DNA from: Bactrocera neohumeralis
Taxonomy: Eukaryota > Arthropoda > Insecta > Diptera > Tephritidae
Direction: 5' to 3'
Length of the DNA stretch: 64,000 nt
NCBI RefSeq assembly: GCF_024586455.1
Contig: NC_065921.1
Location: forward strand, 48,506,574 to 48,570,573
The stretch's first letter is position 1. Each line of letters opens with the position of its first letter. The notes under the pieces are model-generated. The model did not search any database. It was not told the DNA's origin and saw only the letters and a program-made list of their open reading frames with translations. A program made the position numbers and the translations under genes. Shown here in pieces: positions 13,391 through 22,937 of this stretch.

Positions 13391-14284
13391 ACTACCTACT
13401 TAACCTGAAGGTATTCTAATAACAGACGTAAAATTCGTATTCATACCATGCACCCCTAATTGAAACTTATAGCAATAGCTTAAATTAAAATAAATTAGTA
13501 TTTACTGGGATATCCTTTTTGTTTAATAATTGCGTACAATCGCCGTTGCATTTTCACCAACTTTTTCATAAATTTTGACTTCTTCCATTGCTTTTGCAAT
13601 GCTTTTTGTTTCTAGTTCCTAATATTCTAATTTTTCAATCTTTTAACAGTTGACCACAAATTTTCAGTTGGGTTTATATCTGTGCTTTGCGGTGGTGTTT
13701 CTGGGTAAAATGGACACTTGACCAAGACCAATATCAAGCGTATCAAGCGCAGTAACTTTGGGTTCATTATCGATGTTGAAACTGATAGCAACTCCCTAAC
13801 TCAAAACTTTCACCGATCCACAGCGAAAAACCTCCGAAAATTTCATCAAGGTTGGTTCAGAAGTTATTGAGCAAGTGTATAAAGCGCAGTATCTTTGGGT
13901 TCATTATCGATGTTGAAACTGATATCGACCCCCTAACCCAAGCTTATATGCTCATTGATTGAAGTTTGCTCTTCAAATATCAATGTATTTCTATATTTCA
14001 TTCGTAATTCCGGTGATGGTGACAAATTGCTGCTCCAGCTGCAGCAAAATATTCTGTACATGACGGAACCTTCACCGTGTTTAAATGTGGGTAGATGGTT
14101 TATGTGATGAAGACGTGCATTTTTCTCGCGCCATATTTTTACCCTCCCATCACTGTAACTAATATTAAATATTGATTCATCTGTGAATATTACACGCCCC
14201 CAGAATCGAAAATCTTTATTTCTGTACGTTCTGGCAAATTTTCAAGGCTTAATTTGTTCGTTGCGCTTATGTATGTACGAGCTG

Positions 14285-14811
14285 TGTTCAACAAGTATCG
14301 CGAATTTTGTTTTTTTAAAAATTATTTATTTATTCATGAATATCTATTTTGTCCCCCTCAAAGTTATCCCCATGAGATATTATACACTTGTGCCAACGGT
14401 TTTTCCAATTTTCAAAGCTCTTCAAAAAAAAAATTTTTTTTTATCTTCTTCAGCTCCTCCTTCGATGCCGTCTTTATCTCGTCAAGAGAAGCGTAACGTC
14501 GTCCTTTCATGGGCCTCTTCAGTTTTCAGTGTGTTTTTTTTTTGGCCAAAAAGTCGCGCACAAGCAACGACGTGTGAGCAGGGGCGTTATCGTGGTGCAA
14601 AAGCCAATTTTTGTTCTTCCACAAATCCGGGCGTTTCTGGCGGATTGCTTCGCGCAAATTGCGCATAACTTGCAAGTAATATTCCTTATTGACCGTTCTT
14701 CCCTGTGGCAAGAACTCATGATGCACCACGCCCCTGCAATCGAAGAAAACTATCAGCAAACTGTCGCGATACTTTTTGAACACACCTCTTGTGTATGTAC
14801 ATATACATATG
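14285..14811 (-). mobile_element. DD34D mariner fragment nested in the Tc1-like element
   Basis: The minus-strand frame starting near 14783 shows IVFFDCRGVVHHEFLPQG, VNKEYYLQVMRNLREAIRQ and LLHHDNAPAHTSLLVRDFLA, the central core with the second catalytic Asp (HHDNA, about 14585-14600). The C-terminal part follows near 14300-14480 (WKNRWHKCIISHGDNFEG). The N-terminal half is absent, and the break coincides with a TACATATACATATG tract and the palindromic element. The frame breaks before the last catalytic Asp. Confidence 0.75.
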
Positions 14812-14813
14812 TA

Positions 14814-15764
14814 TCGGGTGATTTTTTAAGAGCTTGATAACTTTTTAAAAAAAAAAACGCATAAAATTTGCAAAATCTCATCGGTTCTTTATTTGAAACG
14901 TTAGATTGGTTCATGACATTTACTTTTTGAAGATGCGTCTTAGGTGGTCCATTCGGAAAGTCCAATTTTGGGCAACTTTTTCGAGCATTTCGGCCGGAAT
15001 AGCCCGAATTTCTTCGGAAATGTTGTCTTCCAAAGCTGGAATAGTTGCTGGCTTATTTCTGTAGACTTTAGACTTGACGTAGCCCCACAAAAAATAGTCT
15101 AAAGGCGTTAAATCGCATGATCTTGGTGGCCAACTGCCCATGCATCCCGAAAAATGCACTGTTTGGTGTGGTTTGTACGCTGGTGGAATCATTGGACCGT
15201 ATTTTTTCAAAGATGCTGTTGGACGCAACGTTACGGTGAATGGCGATCGCTATCGTTCGATGCTAACAAACTTTTTGTTGCCAAAAATGGAAGAACTGAA
15301 CTTGGTTGACATGTGGTTTCAACAAGATGGCGCTACATGCCACACAGCTCGCGATTCTATGGCCATTTTGAGGGAAAACTTCGGAGAACAATTCATCTCA
15401 AGAAATGGACCCGTAAGGTGGCCACCAAGATCATGCGATTTAACGCCTTTAGACTATTTTTTGTGGGGCTACGTCAAGTCTAAAGTCTACAGAAATAAGC
15501 CAGCAACTATTCCAGCTTTGGAAGACAACATTTCCGAAGAAATTCGGGCTATTCCGGCCGAAATGCTCGAAAAAGTTGCCCAAAATTGGACTTTCCGAAT
15601 GGACCACCTAAGACGCAGCCGCGGTCAACATTTAAATGAAATTATCTTCAAAAAGTAAATGTCATGAACCAATCTAACGTTTCAAATAAAGAACCGATGA
15701 GATTTTGCAAATTTTATGCGTTTTTTTTTAAAAAAAGTTATCAAGCTCTTAAAAAATCACCCGA
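14814..15764. mobile_element. Palindromic (two-tailed) rosa-type mariner
   Basis: The element is bounded by TA at 14812-14813 and 15765-15766. Both ends are the 3' end of the same transposon. The left arm (14814-15132) is the reverse complement of the right arm (15419-15764), apart from a 27-bp deletion in the left arm and A-tract length. The + strand frame 15140-15658 covers HPEKCTVWCGLYAGGI, WFQQDGATCHTARD and LTPLDYFLWGYVKSKVY to the normal C-terminus. The spacing between the second and third Asp is 41 residues (DD41D). The minus-strand frame 14920-15228 repeats the C-terminal part. The N-terminal DNA-binding domain, the first catalytic Asp and the 5' terminal repeat are missing. Confidence 0.9.
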
Positions 15765-16258
15765 TATAAGTTTTCCTTACAACGGGTTCGCTCCTTATTT
15801 TTTGTTTTCGAAGAGTGTTACGAACGGTTTGCGCTGTTACTGTCACACCTTAGAATTCAGTTAACACTTTTGCTAACTTTGTGCCGAAATTGTTGCATCG
15901 CTATGTAACTCCTTCACTAAAGTTTGTTTTAACATAAATTTTGGCGCATTTTTTCACTATTCTGTATTTTTAAATGTATTTATTATATATTGAACTGTTG
16001 CACGGGTTCGGTATATTATTTTTCCATTTTCCCCGTAGAGATTTTCTGCTGTGATGTATTTCTAAAACCAATTCCCGAATATCATTTTGAAATTCCGAAC
16101 TTATTCTACCCATTTTATAAAAAACACTCCCTTGTTGACGACCAAATTAAAAATTATGCATAATTTATGAAAAAATAATACAATCTTTAATTCAGGAATT
16201 GAAATATCTGCTCTAGCTAAGGGTTATTTCAACCCATACTCAATTAGCGGTGCGTGAA

Positions 16259-16695
16259 TATGAATTTTGCCGCGCTAACTAAATTTTACGCATTCCTGGA
16301 AAATCTTTAGTAGGATTGTAAAGTTACCATTATTCAATTACTTCATATTTGTTTAAATACAATTTATTTAAATTTTTTTTAATTTAGACAATTAAATAGG
16401 AAAAATGTTACTATTTTTAGAAGAAGGTGGTGCTGAATTCTTCTGTACTATCACCACTGACGGTTAATGTTTACGCGTTTTCCAAAAGTATTTTTTGTAG
16501 ATGTCAAAAAGGTACAGCAAATAATTCCATATGAGTTTGGTGATATTGACATTGGAGAACGACATTCTTTGCGAAAAATCAAACAAGGTTGAACTGAATA
16601 TTAAGTAAAATGAAACGAAGATATTTAGTCAGCTGAGTCGCAATGGTGCCAAAAATGCTTTTGTTTGAATTTATTATTATTTTAATTGCATGTGC
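16259..16695. other. AT-rich spacer, no gene seen
   Basis: The segment lies between the Tc1-like element and DINE-like copy b. No coding or structural feature is recognised. Confidence 0.5.
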
Positions 16696-17287
16696 ATTTT
16701 ATACTCTCGCAACAATGTTGCTAAGGAGAGTATTATAGTTTTGTTCACATAACGGTTGTTTGTAAGTCCTAAAACTTAAAGAGTCAGATATAGGGTTATA
16801 TATACCAAAGTGATCAGGATGACAAGTAGAGTCGAAATCCGGATGTCTGTCTGCCCGTCCGTCCGTCTGTCCGTCCGTCCGTCCGTGCAAGCTGTAACGT
16901 GAGTAAAAATTGAGATATCATGATGAAACTTGGTACACGTATTCCTTGGCTCCATAAGAAGGTTACGTTCGAAGATGAGCAAAATCGGCACACTGCCACG
17001 CCCACAAAATGGCGGAAACCGAAAACCTATAAAGTGTCATAACTAAGCCATAAATAAAGATATTAAAATGAACTTTGGCACAAAGGATCGCATTAGGGAG
17101 GGGCATATTTGGACGCAATTTTTTGGAAAAGTGGGCGAGGCCCCGCCCCCTACTAAGTTTTTTGTACATATCTCGGAAACCACTATAGCTATGTCAACCA
17201 AACTCTACAGAGTCGTTTTCTTCAGGCATTTCCATATACAGTTCAAAAATGGAAGAAAGCGGATAATAACCACGCCCACCTTTTTTT
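16696..17287 (-). repeat. DINE/Helentron-like repeat, copy b (inverted)
   Basis: Read from the left it begins with a terminal hairpin (TATACTCTCGCAACA, then TGTTGCTAAGGAGAGTAT, about 16701-16735). GTTCACATAACGG, a GTCCGTCCGTCTGTCCGTCC block (about 16855-16888) and ACGCCCAC-type segments follow. It is the reverse complement of much of copy a (11228-12311) and stops abruptly at CCACGCCCACC (about 17281). Confidence 0.55.
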
Positions 17288-18064
17288 AATTAAATATATG
17301 TATGTGTATGTATGGCACACCACATGGGGTTGTTTTCAAGTGCATATGTACATTTGTAACCAATTGCCCAAACCTAAGTAAATATGTCTATATTATATTT
17401 TTTGAGTGCATGCGTATTACATATTAATGCATACGTGCCTCATATATGTATGTGTGTTGCATATAAATGCATATATTTTTATGTGTTTATTTATGTACGT
17501 TTTGTATTGTCTCTAATATATGTGGACTGTATAATTTATTACAATAGCTAGAATATTTCTTATCTTATTTAATATTTGAAAAAAATATAAAAATATCTAA
17601 ATACAAGTGTATTGGTACATTTCGCCTTTCTGAAACAATGAGCATTTTCTATTTTGATAGTTTTACCTGACGTTTTTTTGTTACAGGTGGCTTTATTATT
17701 TGACCACGAAAAATCTACCAGTGAAAAAGAAAGAAGATTTTGTTTTTATATTAAAATTTAGCTTTTAAAACCTATGAATGCAATTTTTTTTTTTATTTTG
17801 TGATTTTTTTTTCAATTTATCTATAAAATGTAATTGCTATGAATTTATTACCGTAATGTTTATGTGCCTTAATTGTGTGAGCACAAGTGTACTTATGTCT
17901 CTGCAAGTAATCACAAGTGTTTATATAGCCACTTATTGTACTAATCTATGTCGTAAAATGTCGTTATTAATTGATAAGTGGTTTACATCACTTCATTACC
18001 GACACAAAGACTTCAAATTAGATTCGCTCGTGAAAAAATTTAGTATATGCGAATCAACTAATCT
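17288..18064. other. AT-rich spacer with TATG-type tracts
   Basis: Short ATGTATGTGTATGTATG-type tracts occur at 17298-17316 and 17440-17470. The 102-codon frame at 17778-18086 is low-complexity at its start and shows no family resemblance. Confidence 0.5.
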
Positions 18065-18066
18065 TA

Positions 18067-18595
18067 CAAGGTGCGTTCCAAAGTAAGCAAGTCTTTAACA
18101 AAAGGAACAAATGTTTTCCTTCTGCTTCAATACAGCTTTTTGCACGGTCCAAAAGCATGCCGAACGAGTGTTTTACCTCGTTGGCCGGTATATTCGCCAG
18201 TATGCCGGTGCAAGCCTTTTGAATGGCCTCTACGTCTGCATAACGCTTTCCTTTCATGGGCAAATGCATTTTGCCGAAAAGGAGGAAGAAAGCACTGTGC
18301 CATATCAGGTGAATACGGGGAGTGGTCAATGGTTAAAATCGTCCTTCGAATGTTGGATTCTGAGCAATTTTTGTTCGTCAGTCACTTTGTGCGGAACAAA
18401 CCGTGCACACACCTTTCGTAAGCCCAAATGTTCGGTCAAAATGCGATAAATCGATGCTTTGGAGATGTTAAATTCCATTTCCATGAATTTCAATGATGAT
18501 TTCGGCTGATTTTTGATGAACTCACGCACAGTTTCGATGGAATTTCCGGTGATCACGGATATTGATTGACCTACTTACTTGTTGATCGTCATTTA
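18067..18595 (-). mobile_element. Internally deleted mariner, copy 1
   Basis: The left end is CAAGGTGCGTTCCAAAGTA after TA at 18065-18066. On the minus strand it encodes ITGNSIETVREFIKNQPKSS and IYRILTEHLGLRKVCARFVP (N-terminal DNA-binding region, 18326-18556). It then jumps directly to a C-terminal part with KGKRYADVEAIQKACTGIL (18054-18260). The central catalytic region is deleted at the same place as in the copy at 57060-57767. The right part of the element is missing or displaced. Confidence 0.75.
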
Positions 18596-19060
18596 TTTTT
18601 AGTTCTGAAGATCCAGTTCTGTATTTTTTTCCGCCACGTTAAAATACGACCATCTCCTACGATAGATACTAAGTTTACTTTCATCGGAAAATAACACTTT
18701 TTCCCAAAATGAAATATTTTTTGATTGGTGCTCTTTTGCAAAAATCCAAGCGCTTTTTCTTATTTACCTTACTTATGCAAGGGTTTTTGCGACCAACCCC
18801 TGCATTGAACCGAGCTTCCTTCACCACACGTCGAACTGTGCGAGGGTGTACGGTTATGTCAAATTTTCAGCTATTGTTGCTGCAATTTTGGAAAATTCTG
18901 TTTTGGGATTTTTCTTCAACATTCTTGGTATTTTACTATCTACGTGCTTCTAGCAATAGAAAGCACCGTGGAGTCAGGCTGTCGACAGCAGGAATTCACG
19001 TAAAACCACAACGGACTCTGTCAAGAATGAATATATGGAATATTGTTTATTGAAATATAA
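18596..19060 (-). mobile_element. Tc1-like transposase fragment
   Basis: The minus-strand translation contains a degraded catalytic core, VIFSDESKLSI-like and VGDGR-like, at about 18650-18720. Around 18740-18860 it resembles the region just N-terminal to the first catalytic Asp. Stops are present. It directly adjoins the truncated mariner at 18595. Confidence 0.5.
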
Positions 19061-20428
19061 CGTAAGACCTAGATTATTTTTTTTATTTTTGTCTCTAATT
19101 CATGTACCGCATGTTCAGTGGCGAATACTTTGTCCATTTGTAGGTGTGACAACTTGAGTCGTGCATTTTCTTTTACAACACTCTCTCAAATTTTGTAAGT
19201 TCCATACACGCGGTGCAAAGAAATGTTTTGACTTGCTAATTTTTATAATTACCCTTGTCACCCTTTTCTAAAGCATTAAGGGTCGATTTCTTAATATCTG
19301 GCTTGTAGCCATATGTTGGTTAAGTTCTAGTTAAAAAAAGGTTCTTTACCGAAAGTAGAGTCTTGGTTAAGTTAACTAGAACCTTAACTGACAGATGAAT
19401 CTCAATTGAACATTGAGAAAACGGTCTTAAATATTCACTACTATGCTGAAATGGACTAAATTCACCTTTCAAGTTGATCACAGTAGTATACTTATAGTAG
19501 TATTATCAATGAAATCACTTATCAAAAATAACTTGATTTGGGAATTTTGTTTTGTTCACATACCTGATGAGTTGAATTTGGGGTGACTTTTTGCGTCCGT
19601 CTGTCAGCGCAAGTGATAACTTTTGTAAGAATTGAAATTTCCTAATTTATTCTAAATTTTTTAGTTTCAATTTCAATTTTTTAAATTGTTTCTTATCTCA
19701 TTTGGAATTACTATTCTGCTTACTTGTTCGCATAGACTGGTAGGCGCTAAAAAAATAACAATGTATGAGATAATATACTACATATATGTATGTATATGTA
19801 TCATAAATTTATAAAAAAAAAATTTAAACACGCATTTTAGTCCGTCGTTTTAATAAATGGAGGCTGGGGTTTTTTGGGTAGCATTTGTCGAAATATAAAT
19901 TGTATGAACAAAACAAAATTTGGGTATAAAGAAATGTGCATTTTGGTTATATTAACTGTTGATAATAAAATTGGTAAAAAATTGTGTAAATCAACAAGCC
20001 GCTTACTAATTACAGTTAACTTTGCAGATATTTCTCAGTTGTCGGGTACATTAGTGAACCCAAGTTCAATAATGTGCAATACGCCTTCATGGATTTAAAC
20101 TGCTTTTCTGTTGCGACGCACTAAGTCAGCATTGAGTTTTCTTCCAAATTCTAAGATATGCCGTCTCGCATTCAAAATTTAAATCAAAATCGGGGTATCT
20201 TTCAAAATTTGATTAACTTCCTAAAGTTTTCAATTATCTAAATACCGAATATGTCCACCTCAGTACCTATGGTTGATCGGGTCATCAGTGAGATATGTTA
20301 GTAAAATTCAGACAACATCTCTCACTTAAATGAAGGAGTGCACTTGTTTATATAAAAATCAATATATTAACCATTCTGCTTAGTGAAATCGAGAGCGTCT
20401 TTCTTTGCTATCTTTTTGCATTTTCATA
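19061..20428. other. Spacer with a DINE-like scrap, no gene seen
   Basis: A GTTCACATACCTGA segment followed by GCGTCCGTCTGTCAGCGCAAG (about 19552-19612) looks like the end region of the DINE-like family. The rest is AT-rich. The 74-codon frame at 19874-20098 has no recognisable content. Confidence 0.45.
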
Positions 20429-20430
20429 TA

Positions 20431-21721
20431 CAGGGTGGGCCAAAAGAAACCAAGGGGTGTAAAATTTTAATAACTTTTTCGTTTATTATTTTTTTTTTTT
20501 TTTTTCTATCAGATTATATAATATACAAAAGGAAATTTTTTTACACTAAGTATGAAAAATGATGTCTCTGAAATGACCGCCGTTTTCAGCTTCGCACTGA
20601 TGGGCTCTTTTTAGAGGATTTTCCATAACATCTTTCAAAACTTGTGGCTGTAGCGTTCGAATTTCTGCACCAATGTTTGCCTTGAGTTCAAGGATTGTCT
20701 CTGGCTTGTTCACATACACTCGCTCCTTCAAATAACCCCAAAGAAAATAGTCGGGTGCTGTCAAATCTGGCGATCGCGCTGGCCAAATAATTTCCGAATT
20801 TCTTGAAATTATTCGCCCTCCAAAAATTTGACTTAAAAGTGCCATTGTGTCTCGGGCAGTATGGGCAGTAGCTCCGTTCTGCTGAAACCACATACCAGGT
20901 CTGTTTTCAAGAGCAGGACGTAAAAAATTGTCTATCATAAGCCGATACCGCTCTCCTTTTGCGGTTACAGCACTTACATCTTCATTCTCGAAGAAGTAAG
21001 GCCCAATGACATTTTCAGATGTGATCACACCATACTGTACACCTGATGGGGTGTAATTGGCGTTGATGAATGGCTCTTGGATTTTGAGAACCCCAAAACC
21101 TACAGTTCTGCTCATTAACAAAGCCATTCAAATGAAAATGAGCTTCGTCACTCATAATCAAATTTTTAACAAAGTTGATTTCATTTCTGAAATTTAACTG
21201 CAAAATTTAGACGTTGCCGATGATATGCGGGTTTTAATTCTTGCACCATTTGCACCTTATATGGGTAGAACTGTAAATCTTTTTTTAAAATTCGCCGTAG
21301 TGACGTACGAGACATTCCTAGCTGAGCAGAACGCCTTCTGGCAGATGTTTCTGGTGCTTCGTTAACACTTTGCTGTACTCGTTCAATATTTTCCGCAGTG
21401 CGACTTAAACGTCTACCGGTTCGAAGCAAATCTGTTACGCTGCCATGTTGGTGATGACGATCAACTAAGCAACGAATCATTGCTTCAGAGGGCGAAATTC
21501 TGACGTTAAAATGTCGACGATATGCTCTTTGCGTTAAAATAATTGATCTCTGGTTTAAATAATAAAATTCTATTGTTCTGGTTCTCTGTTCAGTTGTGTA
21601 CCTCTCCATTATAAATTCTCCAAGTGTTGTCTATATAATCTGAAAGAAAAAATAAAAAAAAATTAATAAACGAAAAAGTTATTAAACTTTTACACCCCTT
21701 GGTTTCTTTTGGCCCACCCTG
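20431..21721 (-). mobile_element. Rosa-type (DD41D) mariner, nearly full-length copy B
   Basis: The ends are long inverted repeats beginning CAGGGTGGGCCAAAAGAAAC at 20431 and mirrored to 21721. Exact TA duplications lie at 20429-20430 and 21722-21723. Length is 1291 bp. The transposase reads on the minus strand from 21609 to 20546. The homology between the end sequences and copy A (5813-6909) extends well past 45 bp. The clean ends and the few lesions point to a fairly young insertion. Confidence 0.93.
20546..21609 (-). pseudogene. DD41D mariner transposase, frameshifted, catalytic Asp to Asn
   Basis: The enzyme would cut and join the element's ends. The reading starts at 21609 (MERYTTEQRT). 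The N-terminal part carries an HTH region and RRRSAQLGMSRTSLRRIL (about 21285-21340). A shift near 21190-21205 moves the frame to INFVKNLIMSDEAHFHLNG (about 21125-21180), which holds the first catalytic Asp. A second shift near 21075-21100 leads to the 193-codon C-terminal frame with YFFEN, WFQQNGATAHTARD and SPDLTAPDYFLWG. The position of the second catalytic Asp reads Asn (about 20883), and 41 residues separate it from the Asp of PDYFLWG. Two frameshifts plus this change make it inactive. Confidence 0.88.
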
Positions 21722-21723
21722 TA

Positions 21724-22937
21724 TATTTACGTACATGGGTTCTAAAGGCAGTATTTTTCTACTTCAACTATATTTAGCACCACGACAAGTTATTACTATA
21801 TAAATATGCTGTCTAAGTTTCATTAGGATACCTCACAGATTAACTAATACATATGCTTACCGAATGTTTGACAATCCTTACATTAAAAAGCTTAGAGAAA
21901 GATTCACCCGATTTTATTTATTTTAGGCAAGAATAAACGCTGCTTTTGGTAAGAAACGCCTTCGCCCTCTGAAGAGTTAGCACCCTTACCAACATATCAT
22001 GTATTGTATATGTACTTTGGAACGCACCTTGTATGTATATTCCACACATGTGTAGAGCGAAGTCAGTGTGGGCGGGAAGCATTCTAAGAAATATTTACAA
22101 GTTTATGAACAATAAACAAAGTTTTGAAGGCACAAAACTCTTTTTATCGCCGTATAAAAGGAAAAGAAAAATAAAAACCATTTCTTTTTTTTACTACGAT
22201 TTTATTAGCTTCACTTGTATGTAAGTTTGTTTGTAACTTGTTTAAGTGGTACTGAAACCTAGAATATTTGAGCGACACTGTAGGAAGGCGATAGTAAGTT
22301 TAAGCAGCTCACCAAAAAGATGCGCTAAAAAGTATGCAACATCTACATATATAAAACTAGTTTTGGTGACATTTGAATAGCATATGTATATACTGAAATA
22401 TATGTATATCCTTAAAGAAAGTATACCAGAGAACATAAAAACATAGAGAAGATGCAGCAGAGAACGTATATTTATAGAGAAGGTTCACGATGACGAAAAT
22501 TTAGGGATATTTCAATTTTGGGATATTTACTGTTTTGGATGAGCGTGTTTCACCACAGAAAATTATTAGCGTGTTTCACCACATCAACATCTTAACATCA
22601 GGGGACACGAAAATAGCAGAATTGAGCGTTTTCAGTGTTAAATGAGAAAAATAATAATTCCAATGTTAAGGAATGTACGCTTACAGATTCGCATATTTAC
22701 TATGCGCAAACGATGCTGCATATATGTATGTACATATGTAATTTATAGATCGGTACAAGAATGATAGAATACAAGATTACGACACTAGTTTACAGTTAGT
22801 TTTTTTCGGTTTAGCTTATATTATTCTTGACAATTCTTACAAAAACAAATACATTGTGCAACAATTTCGTGACGTCACACTTATGCGTTGAGACGAACAA
22901 GCATAGAAATGCATACAAATTGTAAACAGAAAAGTAA
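21724..22937. other. Spacer with a lone mariner end and a small dispersed repeat
   Basis: Positions 22013-22031 carry TACTTTGGAACGCACCTTG, a perfect partner of the mariner end at 18067-18085, with TA after it. Positions about 22417-22500 (AGAGAACGTATATTTATAG, GAGAAGGTTCACG) resemble the tandem repeat region at 52479-52575. No gene is recognised. Confidence 0.5.

Larger units (their letters stand above)
13446..16258 (-). mobile_element. Tc1-like transposon interrupted by two later mariners
   Basis: The outer ends match as inverted repeats (CATGCACCCCTAATTGA at 13447-13463 and its counterpart at about 16240-16256) with TA next to each end. Minus-strand transposase pieces occur in the right order. 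MGRISSEFQNDIRELVLE starts at 16114. LTEFxGVTVTAQTVRNTLRK lies at about 15800-15860. VIFTDESIFNIS, SDGRVKIW and HGEGSVM lie at about 14060-14190. CPFYPETPPQSTDINPTENLW lies at about 13650-13712, where the Glu of PTEN is the expected last catalytic residue. The region between about 14285 and 15768 is foreign (two mariners). Stops and frameshifts make it inactive. Confidence 0.75.

Noticed and set aside
14183..14837. Overlapping + frames of 149-161 codons
   Set aside because: They are antisense to the Tc1-like and mariner transposase pieces, which explain the sequence.
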